This document shows, piece by piece, positions 12,404 through 22,006 of a stretch of 64,000 nt of DNA. A model generated the notes under the pieces. That model did not search any database, had not been told where the DNA came from, and saw nothing but the letters and a program-made list of their open reading frames with translations. The DNA is taken from NCBI GenBank assembly GCA_014529385.2, contig CM043946.1, positions 16,883,077 to 16,947,076 on the forward strand, written 5' to 3'. Position 1 is the stretch's first letter. Each line of letters starts with the position of its first letter. Origin of the DNA: Adiantum capillus-veneris (Eukaryota; Streptophyta; Polypodiopsida; Polypodiales; Pteridaceae). Both the position numbers and the translations under genes were made by a program.

Positions 12404-14448
12404 AGAAGCAATTCCAAGCAACAGTGTGTATACAGGCAGCATTGCCAGTGCTAGCGAGTTGAGCAGTGAAAAGGAGGAGCACACTCGAGATACACACACA
12501 CACACTCTCTGCGAGAGGAAATTTGAGGCAAGCAGCAATAGGTCAAGCAACCAGGACTCACAAGCAGAGGAGTGAGATAAGCTCAAGATCTTGAAGCAAG
12601 GAGCCAAGCAGGTCAAACGACTCAAATTGAGGGCAAGTATTGACACCGTGAACAGGGCTTGGGGGAATTGGAATCGAGTCGAAGGAAGCAAGGGAGCAAA
12701 GAGAGAGAGAGCAGACACGTAAGCAAGGCATGGTTGGGCAGTGAAGAAATTCGCGAGCAAGGTCATGCTGCAGAGCAACAAAGGGCAGAATCGGGTGCAT
12801 CAGGTGGAGCTTTGCAAGGGGGAGCATCTCGGCACTGAGTGATGCAGTAACGAGCAAACACCTGCAACGGCAAGCAAGGTCGAATTGCCGAGCAGCGCTA
12901 CACACACACACACACACACAAAAACAACACTGTGTGTGCTTGCTCGTCAGCGCTGCCACAGACTTAGCAGTAAAGATTTAAAAAAAAATCGATTTGTTTT
13001 TAGCCATAAAATTTTCTGTGTGCATGGGTTCATTCCCACACAGAGCCCCCAACAAATCCCATTTTTTGATGCTCCGACCCCCGAATCCTCTCCTCGAGCT
13101 CGTAAAAAGGAAGCTTCTTAGAAATTTGCAGCTTCTGGGATAGAGAGATAGACACACATTCTCTCATTGCGCGAAAAGCTTGTGAAATAGAGAGAATGAG
13201 AGAGAGAGCTTGACACCGTGCTTGCGTTCGAGCAAAATCTGCGATCGATACCGATCCGACTCGGTATTGACCGCTCGAGCATTGGCGTTTTACGGCTATT
13301 CGGCTAGCCACTTCCGCCCGGCGGCGGAAGGCGACATCGACATCAACACCGCTCATGCGCACCGGCTCGACACTCCTCATTGCGGCGGATTTCCGACATC
13401 CAACCCAGACACCGGGCGCTTCCCCACACGAGCGCGTTTTCGCGATCGACGATCGTGGTTACGACATGCGCGGGTGAGGTACCTCTATCATAGAGGAGTG
13501 ACACCCGGCATCGGCACCGAGCGCACCGATTTCCTTGTATGACACAATTTACGGATACGACACCTTTGGCGGCTATTCGACTAGCATATTTCTGCCCGAC
13601 GGCAGAAATCGGCACATAGCGACACCGACACGCAGGTTACAGGCTACAGGGGGGTTTTTCAGCCCATTCACTCATAAATTCTCCACGTTACCAGACACAG
13701 CGCTTTGACAGGCGATTTGGCAGTCATTTCGACAGCAGATTCTCTGCGGACACATGCGTTGAAAGATGCATTTTGTTGCAAGCACACATAGTGCTACTGA
13801 GCTCTTTTGAGAGCAGATATCCCCGCAGGGATCACTTTCACTACATGCAGCAGTTCTTGGCGCCTGTTTGAGAGCAATTTTACTCATGTATGTTGAGTTG
13901 CGGACACTGCCCACTGTACTACGTGTGGAGCCATTTTTTTGGCTATTTTGGCAGTATTTCCCGATCGTTTCTGAGACTCGGACCGGAATAGCCCTTTCTG
14001 AGACTGTGGCTAGTCCATTTGTGTCTGCATTAGCCTTTGGAGGGTCGATAGTGTGAGGTTTTCTTTGAATTGGGGTGTGCTCGAATGTTGAGACACTTTC
14101 GGTGATACAGGTAGCTGGAGTTCCCCTTTACGGTACCCTCGCCATAGGATATGTATCTGGACGGTTATTTATGATTTTGACGCCGAGTTGGCACTCACAT
14201 AGCAGTTGTTTTGTGCAGTAGATGCCCAGTTAGAGCAGTTGACACATTTATATGCATTTTGAGTTGAGTTTTGACTCCTCATACAAAGGAGACTCTGCCG
14301 GATTTACTACCCGCGAGTCGTCACTTCCATTGTTGGCACTTTTGAGTCTATTTCGGTTGAGATTTTACTCCCGCTACAAAGGTTACTCTGCGCAAATTTC
14401 TACAGCTTCTCGCCATAGTTTGGCACCTCTCAAACCCTTTTATCAGCG
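11926..14448 (+). other. Copia-2 long untranslated leader
   Basis: 2.5 kb lie between the primer site and the gag ATG; plant copia leaders are usually far shorter. The stretch is relatively GC-rich and contains short (CT)n/(CA)n runs (12367-12400, 12494-12510, 12901-12920). It also holds imperfect internal duplications, for example a motif around 13283-13335 recurring near 13570-13620, and paired CTACAAAGG/ATACAAAGG segments near 14280 and 14370. No frame carries recognisable protein. It may hold packaging or translation signals, or an old unrecognised insertion. Confidence 0.7.
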
Positions 14449-15471
14449 ATGGCTTCTTCTTCAGAAAAGGAGGAGTATTTCATTCGGAAGTTCGATGGCA
14501 GCAACTTCACCATGTGGAAAGAGCGCATGAAAGATGTTTTGATAAACAAAGTCCTCTCAGAACCGTTGAAAGAGCGCATAGAGAATGATGATTATACACA
14601 AGCTCAATGGGAGCTTTTGGATGCAAAAGCCATGGCTACGATACGTCTACATCTAGCCGAGTCAGTCTTCTTCACTATCAACGGGAAGAAAACAACCAAG
14701 GAACTTTGGGATAGCTTATGTTCAGCATGGGAGAGCAAAAGTGCATCCAACAAAGTTTTTCTCATGAAAAAGCTTATGAAGCTCAACATGAAAGAAGGTA
14801 GCACAATTTCCAGTCATTTAAATGAGTTCAACTCCTTGTTCAGTTAGCTGACATCTCAGGGCTTTAAGGAGTTTGATGATGAACTCAAATCTATCTTCTT
14901 GTTATGCTCTCTACCCAGTTCATGGGATATCTTTTGCACAGCCATTAGCAATTCAGCTCCGAATGGCAAGTTAGAGTTCAATGCTATCACAGATGCGTTG
15001 CTCACTGAAGAGATTCGTCATAAATCTCTTGATAATGCTAGTCATGGAGATGCATATATGGCTGGCAGTTCAACAAAGGCAAGAGGCCGTGACAGGAACA
15101 AATACAAAAGCAAAAGTAGAGAGAGAAATCCTTGTAGTCCTAGCAGACACAGGAACCAAAGTAGAGACCGCAATGCCAGAAATGTCGAGTGTTACTATTG
15201 CCACAAGAAGGGTCATTACAAAAAGGATTGTCGTAGTTTCCTAAGAGATCAGAAAAACATGCAAAAGGATAATTTTGGCAAAGGCAAAAGTACAGTAAAG
15301 ATTGAGGAGCTCAATATTGTTGAGTCTCCCATACCTATCACTGCAGTAGAAGATGCTCCTCCTCCAATGATGCTCATTATGCCCACAAAGATTCATGCCG
15401 AGGTGACAGCAGATGCCTCAGATGTTCTCATTTTCACTTCAAAACTCACTCCAGATGATTTAGTTGCATAG
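14449..15471 (+). pseudogene. gag: Copia-2 gag
   Basis: The ATG at 14449 opens MASSSEKEEYFIRKFDGSNF, the usual copia gag start (substrate-like F-DG-NF-W motif). WDSLCSAWESKS and LPSSWD follow. A CCHC zinc knuckle CYYCHKKGHYKKDC is at 15190-15231 inside a basic Arg/Ser stretch. A TAG at 14845-14847 sits where the family has Gln (NSLFS-stop-LTS), and another TAG at 15469-15471 separates gag from protease. The two segments and the downstream protease share one frame, so gag and pol were originally a single polyprotein. Confidence 0.94.
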
Positions 15472-18400
15472 GATGAGGGTTATGCACAGAATTGGGTCCT
15501 TGATTCTGGTGCAAGTTTTCATGTCACACCGCATAGAGAGTGGTTTTCCTCTTATGCATCAATGCATGGAATAGTCAAGCTTGGTGATTCCTATGAGCTT
15601 GAAATTATTGGCATTGGTGATGTGAAACTTCAGATGCATAATTGCACTACTTTTGTGCTGCAGAATGTCAGACATGTGCCCAAGCTTACGAAAAGCTTGC
15701 TTTCTATAGGGCAATTGGATGATCTTGGCTACACTACAGTTTTTGGTAATCGTTCTTGGATGATCCGCAAGAACAACCTTATCATGATGAAAGGCAATAA
15801 AAACGGATCCCTGTACTCTTTGTTTGTTTCGAGTGTCGACGAACACTCTGTCTATGTTGCCGAGCTGCCGTCTCCTGAGTTGTGGCATAGCCGGCTAGGG
15901 CATATTAGCCAAAAGGGAATGAAAACACTTCAGCGTTTTGGCTACTTACCTGTGTTAGATTACACGGACTTTCCATTGTGTGAGCATTGTCTATATGGCA
16001 AACAGACTAGATTGACATCTTCGCCATTGAATAAGAAACTAGGAGAACCTCTAGACTTGGTGCACAACGATTTGTGTGGTCCAATGCCACATAAAACTCT
16101 AGGGGGGGGGAAACTACTTTCCCACATTCATAGATGATTCTACCAGAAAGGTGTGGGTGTATCTCCTTAAGAGTAAGGAAGAAGTTTTTTCGACATTCCA
16201 AAAATTCCTCGCCATGGTTGAGAACCAATCAGGAACAAAGCTCAAAGCTTTTCGCACGGACAATGGTGGAGAATACGTCTCCACAGAGTTCAAGGATTTT
16301 TGCAATAGAAGAGGCATTCGGAGGAAGTTTACTGCTCCATACACACCTGCACAAAATGGGATAGCTGAAAGAATGAATCGTACGATTCAAGAGCGAGTTG
16401 TCTCTATGATGTCTATGGCGAAGCTTACTCCCGAATTTTGGGGGGAAGCTATTCTGACAGCAGTGCATATCATCAACAGGTCACCTAGTTCTCCTTTGAA
16501 TTTCAAAATTTGAGAGGAATTATGGACTGGCAAAAGGCCAAGCTATGAGCATCTACGTGTATTTGGATGTGAGGCATATGCACATGTGCCCAAAGAACTT
16601 CGTCGGAAGTTAGATCCCAGATCACACAAATGCATCTTTATTGGCTATGGTGAAAACGGAGAGATGGGATATCGTCTCTGGCACCCAGAATCAAACAAAG
16701 TCATTCGTAGCTCACATGTGATTTTCAATGAATCAAAAATGCACAAGAAGCCCATCAAAGATGTTGAGTACAGACGTGTTCATTTTGAGGATGTAGCCTC
16801 CGAACCAACTTAGTTCTCCTCAAGTGCAAGATACTACTATTGCTCCGAAGAGAGAAAAGTCCAGCAGTCAGGCATTGAGACGCTCTGAGAGAGTATCACG
16901 TGCGCCCGAGTGGTTTGAGCCGGGTATACACCACCTTTTGGTCACTGATAGTGGAGAGCCAACCTGCTACAAAGAAGCTATACAAATGGAGGATAGTGTT
17001 AAGTGGGAGCAGGCTATGCAATCAGAATACAATTCGATTGTGGCTAATGAGACATGGGATTTGGTTGAATTACCAAAAGGCAAAAATGCTTTACCTTGCA
17101 AGTGGGTATACAAGAAGAAGTATACAGCGGAAGATCCCGAGCCTAGATACAAGGCTCATCTAGTTGCCAAGGGTTTCAAGCAGCAAAAAGGTGTGGATTT
17201 TGATGAGATTTTCTCTCCAGTAGTCAAGATGACTACACTTTGCACCATGCTTGGCTTGGTTGCTATCCAGGACATGGAACTTGTCCAAATGGATGTGAAT
17301 ACAACATTTCTTCACGGGGATCTAGATGAAGATGTCTACATGAAACAACCAAAGGGATTCGTATGTGAAACCCAAAAACCAACAAAGACAGAATTGGTTT
17401 ATAGACTTAAAAAGGCACTCTATGGCCTCAAGCAAGGTTCTAGGCAATGGTATCAAAAATTCGACAAATTCATGCAGTCTCAGGGTTACATAAGAAGTCA
17501 AGAGGATCACTGCTTATACAGCAAAAAGGTTGAACGATGGTTTTTATTAATCATCTTGATCTTGTATGTAGATGATATGCTTATCGGAGGCAAATCAATT
17601 GATGAAATCAATCAGTTGAAAAAGATGCTAAACACTCAGTTTTCCATGAAGGATTTGGGAGATACCAATCACTTTCTTGGTATGCACATCAAGAGAGACA
17701 GGCAACGTGGAATTCTTGAATTATCTCAAGAAAAGTACATTCACAAAGTCTTGCAACATTTTAGTATGCAGGGGGGGAAGTCATTAAGTACCCCAATTCA
17801 AGCATACTCCAAACTTAGCAAGGAAGACTCTCCCAAGACAGTGGCTGAGAAAGAGGAAATGGCAAAAGTACCATATTCTTCAGCAGTTAGCAGTTTGATG
17901 TATGCTATGGTAGCCACAAGACTAGACATTGCACATGCAGTGGGAGTGGTTAGTAGGTACATGGAAAATCCTGGCAAGAAGCATTGGGAAGCAGTGAAGA
18001 AAATCTCAGATATTTGAAAGGTACAGCTAGCAAGTGTTTACGCTTCGAAAACAGTGATGCATCTATTGTAGGTTACACGGATGCAGATTATGCGGGTTGC
18101 GTGGATCGTAGAAGATCCACATCTGGCTATGTGTTCATGTTTGCTGGAGCAGCTATCTCTTGGAGATCGTGTCTCCAAGATTGCACGTCTTCATCTACCA
18201 CTGATGCAGAATATGTTGTTGCGTCTGACGCCAGCAAGGAAGCCATATGGTTGGCTCGTCTAATGGGAGATTTGGGCATTCACGAGGTTCCAGTACTACA
18301 TTGTGATAGTAAAAATGCCATTGCTTTGGCAAAGAATCCAGTGTTTCACTCAAAGTCGAAACCCATAGAGGTCAGATACCATGTCATACGAGATGCATTG

Positions 18401-18520
18401 GCTGGCAAGCGTATCGAGCTTGTCAAGGTTCACACTGACGACAACCCCGCAGATGCTCTCACAAAGAGCCTAGCCTCGGAGCGATTTACACATTGTATAG
18501 AACTTATGGGTGTAGGGTGA
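15472..18520 (+). pseudogene. pol: Copia-2 pol: protease, integrase, reverse transcriptase, RNase H
   Basis: Protease VLDSGASFHV has its Asp codon at 15502-15504. GAG-pre-integrase LWHSRLGHIS is at about 15880. Integrase shows HNDLCGPMP, RTDNGGEY (Asp near 16259) and NGIAERMNRT (Glu near 16363), then GYGENGEMGYRLWHPE. RT shows CKWVYKKKY, VDFDEIFSPVV, LYGLKQG and the catalytic YVDD at 17565-17576. RNase H shows GYTDADYAGC and CDSKNAIALAKNP. Lesions: a run of nine to ten G at about 16100-16110 that shifts the frame, TGA at 16511, TAG at 16811, a shift near 16820 and another near 18000. The frame ends at 18518-18520. Confidence 0.95.
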
Positions 18521-18590
18521 ATCCTCGGCAATGCTTCATCAATTTTGTATAGACTAACTATACTAATGCCACTATTGGCCACCATGACCT

Positions 18591-18603
18591 TCAAGTGGGA
18601 GGT
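18591..18603 (+). promoter_or_regulatory. Copia-2 polypurine tract
   Basis: AAGTGGGAGGT lies directly before the 3' LTR, a typical plant copia arrangement. Confidence 0.88.
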
Positions 18604-18803
18604 TGTTGGGGTGTAGACCAGGTGGCCGTGGGAAACCACCCTTGTACACTTGATTTCACCTAATCAATATAGGGAGAAAAAGAGGTAGAGTTGACTCTTC
18701 TCTTTCTTCTCCACTAACCCACACAGTGGCTGTCTATGTATCATCCCCTTCCCCATTTCTCTTCTTCCTCTCTCTTGCATACACACTCCATACACGCTCA
18801 ACA
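18604..18803 (+). repeat. Copia-2 3' LTR (200 bp)
   Basis: Direct repeat of 11699-11911, followed at once by the CTGTG target duplication at 18804-18808. Confidence 0.95.
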
Positions 18804-18808
18804 CTGTG

Positions 18809-19235
18809 TAATCATTCCGATTACTACTGATCTTGCCACTTCTCTTCTTGGATTCAGAATGGTGCTTGGGATTCTTCTTGCAATCGTCAGTGTCAGCATC
18901 CCAATCAATCTTTGTCTCTGTCTCAGTGTCAGTTCTTCTTTGGTTTGTCTACTAGAAGTACGGGGACTACCTTTACTTCTCTTGGTACCCTCATCTCTCT
19001 ACTGGGATTGAGAACTCTTGGAAGTCTTGGCTTTCCGTGCTTCTCGTTCAACCCGTCCGCGTCGAGAATGACTAGAGTGTTGTGAGTCCTGCGCCTGATG
19101 AGCCTGACTATGCTCCTCCTGAGCCTCAGTGTCAGTCATCTTCTCTTGCTTGGGGTCAGACTCTCTTCCTAACTCCTCAGGAATGGGGTCAACACGAATG
19201 GTGGATTTCCGGCCACGACTGGATTTTGGTGCCAT
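18809..19235 (-). pseudogene. gag: Gypsy-1 gag, N-terminal part
   Basis: The minus-strand ATG at 19235 starts MAPKSSRGRKSTIRVDPIPE, followed by a charged Gln/Glu/Lys-rich segment. A TAG at 19001-18999 interrupts at SQSQ-stop-RDE. The frame then runs to the copia-2 target site at 18808 and resumes at 11698 with the capsid domain. Low-complexity, basic N-termini are common in plant gypsy gag. The start was chosen as the first ATG after the primer site. Confidence 0.82.
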
Positions 19236-19290
19236 TGCTGAAAACTTCCAACTGGGAGAAGAGTTTTTCAGTCAACGAGATTCAGCTTAA

Positions 19291-19306
19291 GCCACCGTGA
19301 TCGCCA
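19291..19306 (-). promoter_or_regulatory. Gypsy-1 primer-binding site, non-Met type
   Basis: On the minus strand TGGCGATCACGGTGGC begins three bases after the 5' LTR. TGG is expected opposite the CCA end of a tRNA. The sequence does not match the initiator Met primer of the copia elements, and I cannot assign the tRNA by eye. Confidence 0.72.
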
Positions 19307-19309
19307 AAA

Positions 19310-19776
19310 TGGAATTGGAGCTGATCTCTTAAGACAGCTAATTCCAGTGTTAGAAGATTTCAGCTACTAGTGTAGGAAGATTTCAGACAGTAGACTGGAC
19401 AAGAATCAGAAACTAGACTGGAATTTGGATACTGAAATAAGAATCAGACTTATGTACTGGAAATAAGGTTCAGATTCAGATTCAGAAGATTGGACGAGAA
19501 GTAAGTGTAACTGGAATATATGCCATGATTGGAATTACACATCAAGATTACAGTGAATACGAGTTACAAAGAGAGAGTACAACCGACAATACTGCCAATG
19601 ATTCTCAAGTACAAGTGTAGCCAAGGCGCTAACCCAAATGATAACAATTGCCAACCCGCTTACAATGTAATGGGACCTATTTATACACTTCGGGTTTACT
19701 GTAGTAACTACTAAGTAATTCGCTGCCCATCTCCTAAGAAGACGTTCCCACCTAGTGAACTATCCAGCCGTCTACA
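19310..19776 (-). repeat. Gypsy-1 5' LTR (467 bp)
   Basis: Direct repeat of 1638-2116. Its outer end is followed by the ATCAA duplication at 19777-19781, after which copia-1 resumes. Confidence 0.95.
19677..19685 (-). promoter_or_regulatory. Putative TATA box of gypsy-1 5' LTR
   Basis: TATAAATAG on the minus strand, inside the 5' LTR and conserved in the 3' LTR (2005-2013). The role as core promoter is inferred from motif and position. Confidence 0.55.
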
Positions 19777-19915
19777 ATCAACAAGTGTGAAGGAACTGCT
19801 ATTTGTAGCAGTAAGAATAATCTTTCCAACTCCCATGAGGCATTGTTGGCACAAGTGACTGAATTCCCATGAGGGAGAGACTTAAGAGAGGTGAACAATT
19901 CACGATGTGAGGTAA
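19777..19915 (-). pseudogene. pol: Copia-1 pol fragment between gypsy-1 and CACTA insertions
   Basis: The minus strand reads SHRELFTSLKSL right after the CACTA junction and ILTATNSSSFTLVDALYVLG up to the gypsy junction. The first joins a protease DSGATKHIT encoded beyond 27935; the second joins IKKNLLS encoded below 1633. A small frameshift lies in the middle (about 19850). This short segment links the three parts of copia-1 and proves both insertions hit one element. Confidence 0.92.
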
Positions 19916-19934
19916 CACTACAAGAGGCTATTCA

Positions 19935-20065
19935 TATTAGCGACGCTCACACAGCGACGCTAAAAAAAAAATTTCCCGGCGTCGCTATGAGCGTCGCAAA
20001 TTTACAAGTAAATTTGCGACCTTGTGAATTTGCGACGCTCATAGCGATGCCGGCTGGGCTAAAAA
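19935..20065. repeat. CACTA left subterminal repeats
   Basis: Several direct and inverted copies of a GTCGCTA/TAGCGACG-type motif lie within 130 bp of the left end, including a hairpin-forming pair around 19978-20050. Such arrays bind TNPA in En/Spm; the motif here is read directly, the binding is inferred. Confidence 0.8.
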
Positions 20066-20099
20066 AATAACAGAGAGCGCCCAAAAACTCAGATCTCAG

Positions 20100-20140
20100 A
20101 TCTGAGTTTTTTGGCGCCCTCAAGCAAGGAGCAGGTAACG

Positions 20141-20187
<47 letters not shown>

Positions 20188-20189
20188 CT

Positions 20190-20225
<36 letters not shown>

Positions 20226-20339
20226 AGAGGAAGGAGAGCCAGGTATGCTCCTTCCCTCTCCTCACTCTCATGTTCCCTTCCCCTCTTTCTCTCTCCCTCT
20301 CTCTCTCTCTCACACACACACACACATACACATAGTGTT

Positions 20340-20399
<60 letters not shown>

Positions 20400-20585
20400 A
20401 GAGTACAAACATAAACAAAAACGCACACACACATACATAAACAAAGAATGCACACACACATTGAGAGAGGAAAAGAGAGAGAGAACATGCATAAACAAAA
20501 AACGCACACATTGAGAGAGAAAAAGAGAGAGAAAACATGCATAAACAAAAAAACGCACACACATTGAGAGAGAAAGAGAGAGAAA
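20100..20585. repeat. Compound microsatellites: (CT)n, (CA)n, (GA)n and a decayed CACACATTGAGAGAG repeat
   Basis: (CT)n at 20143-20181, (CA)n at 20190-20221, (CT)/(CA) at 20290-20330 and (GA)n at 20343-20391. From 20430 to 20585 a roughly 50-60 bp unit with CACACATTGAGAGAG and ACATGCATAAACAAAAA repeats about three times. Long open frames across this region encode only Leu-Ser or Arg-Glu runs and are artefacts. Confidence 0.9.
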
Positions 20586-20767
20586 CTAATTTAATGTCGT
20601 AGGAAACTAATTAAAATTAAAAGACCTAAAGATCTAGCCGACGAGGAGTTGAACTCAAGACCTATTATTCAAGAGGGAAATGGCATAACCAATCTATCAT
20701 ACTTGGCATGGGTGATAGAAAGGTTATACCATTTATCTCTTTTTATTGGCACACACATCCACACACG

Positions 20768-20955
20768 CGCACACACACAAGAAGAAGAGAGTTATAACGT
20801 CGTAGGAAACTATCCTAAAAGACGTTAAAGATTAGGTTAGATGTAGACTTACGTTAAATTAGATTTAGGTTTATTTAAGTTAAATTAGATTATATTTAGG
20901 TTTATTTTTAATTAGATTTACGTTTATTTACGCTAGATTTAGATTTACGTTATAT
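20768..20955. repeat. Direct repeat flanking the captured fragment, left copy
   Basis: ACACACAAGAAGAAGAGAG, then an AACGTCGTAGGAAACTA motif and GACGTTAAAGATTAGGTTAG, match 21450-21612 with few differences. AT-rich TTAGATTTAGGTTTATTT-like runs follow in both copies. Confidence 0.85.
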
Positions 20956-20969
20956 TAGATTAGATTTAG

Positions 20970-21330
20970 GTCTCCATAGACTGCGATGCCTGCATGAAGC
21001 GGGTGAAGAAAGCCCTCAATGGAATATAGGGTATTGCTGCCTTCACTCATGGTGGGCTCCGTCGATCCAAAAGTACTGGTGAAATGTCTTCAGAAGATAG
21101 GGAAGAAGGTGGATCTTCAGGGCGGCAAGAGTCACTACATCCCCGACAATGACCATCTAGACAACCTCTAGTCATTCAACAGCAACTTCAAAGTTAGTAA
21201 CAAGAGCAAGAACGGTCCAAAGGGCCAATTGCTGTCGTCAGATGTGGATGGAGATGAGGCAGCGTCACCGCCGGAAGTTAACTCTCACATCTTTAGTGAT
21301 GAGAATGCCAACTCTTGCCGAGTTATGTGA
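20970..21330 (+). pseudogene. Captured fragment of a heavy-metal-associated (HIPP-like) protein gene
   Basis: The plus-strand reading VSIDCDACMKRVKKALNGI (from 20970) is the start of an HMA domain, with the metal-binding Cys-X2-Cys codons at 20982-20993. After a short loss of sequence and a frame change it continues VGSVDPKVLVKCLQKIGKKV and DLQGGKSHYIPDNDHLDNL, matching the end of an HMA domain plus the linker typical of heavy-metal-associated isoprenylated plant proteins. A hydrophilic tail ending CRVM and TGA at 21328-21330 follows; a C-terminal Cys-X3 box is typical of such proteins. Stops lie near 21021 and 21169. In host plants these proteins bind Cu or Zn and traffic metals; here it is a broken passenger inside the CACTA element. 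There is no related function in transposition. Confidence 0.78.
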
Positions 21331-21449
21331 AAAATTATGTGTTAAATCAGTTTTAAGGTTCTTATAATCCCTATTAGTTTAGTTCTTTGTTTTTAATATA
21401 ACATAATTTATGTTATATTAGATTAGACTTAGGTTTATTTAGGTTTACC

Positions 21450-21612
21450 CACACACACACACACACAAGAAGAAGAGAGTTTTAACGTCGTAGGAAACTA
21501 TCCCAAAAGACGTTAAAGATTAGGTTAGATATAGACTTATGTTAAATTAGATTTAAGTTTATTTTTAGTTAGATATACGTTTATTTAGATTTACGCTTAT
21601 TTATGTTAGATC
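21450..21612. repeat. Direct repeat flanking the captured fragment, right copy
   Basis: Matches 20768-20955 in the same orientation. The gene fragment lies between the two copies. Confidence 0.85.
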
Positions 21613-21898
21613 GAGTCCACGCAAGAATTACTTATGGTTTAGGGTTTAGAGTTAGACGAACAGTGAAAAGATCTACTGTGAAAAGATGGTAAGATGCTGT
21701 GAAGTGCTACAGCTAGAGAAGAGGCAAAGGGGTTTTGTCCACTACATGCAGTATCATGTAGACGTGGGTCTGTAGATTTCTTGTACCCACAAATATAGGT
21801 ATTGACCAATAAAGACGAGATTATAACCCGGTGGTTCTGATCTCCATGCACCTCTAGACCGAGGTGTGCGGGGATTGGACATGACTAGAGGATGTGAG

Positions 21899-21900
<2 letters not shown>

Positions 21901-21941
<41 letters not shown>
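21901..21941. repeat. (GA)n microsatellite
   Basis: About 20 GA units, just upstream of the transposase gene start. Confidence 0.95.
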
Positions 21942-21944
<3 letters not shown>

Positions 21945-22006
21945 GACGAAGAATGCCAATAGAATATTAAATTTGTTGTCCAGGTTATAAGATTTTTATC
22001 CTCATT

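Larger units (their letters stand above)
11699..18803 (+). mobile_element. Copia-2: full-length Ty1/copia retrotransposon (Tork-like), nested in gypsy-1 gag
   Basis: The LTRs are 11699-11911 and 18604-18803, both TGTTGGGGTG...CTCAACA, with CTGTG duplications. The order on the plus strand is LTR, primer site, an unusually long 2.5 kb leader, gag, protease, integrase, RT, RNase H, polypurine tract, LTR. Integrase before RT defines copia. The LTRs differ by one indel of about 13 bp and a handful of substitutions, so it is among the younger insertions here. It is nevertheless inactive because of four or more stops and three frameshifts. The lineage name is an impression from gag and the primer site. 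Confidence 0.96.
1638..19776 (-). mobile_element. Gypsy-1: Ty3/gypsy LTR retrotransposon with an extra 3' ORF, carrying nested copia-2
   Basis: The LTRs are 1638-2116 (3' LTR) and 19310-19776 (5' LTR); both read TG...CA on the plus strand and the element is flanked by ATCAA duplications. On the minus strand the order is 5' LTR, primer site, gag, protease, RT, RNase H, integrase, a long third ORF, polypurine tract, 3' LTR. RT before integrase defines Ty3/gypsy. I see no chromodomain after the integrase, and the additional long ORF behind pol suggests the Tat/Athila-type branch; that placement is inference. Without copia-2 the element is about 11.0 kb. By eye the LTRs are highly similar (several percent divergence plus one small deletion). 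Confidence 0.95.

Noticed and set aside
11931-12959. Overlapping minus-strand frames rich in Cys, Leu and Ser
   Set aside because: They lie antisense to the copia-2 leader, overlap each other in different frames, and show no domain or codon bias.
20089-20565. Long open frames on both strands of Leu-Ser, Arg-Glu and Thr-His runs
   Set aside because: They are translations of (CT)n, (GA)n and (CA)n microsatellites. The same applies to similar frames near 39240-39554, 48596-49040, 53361-53884, 55937-56242, 57029-57753 and 61919-62161.
21601-21900. Possible further captured exon before the transposase gene
   Set aside because: Frames are short and contain stops; no motif was recognised.
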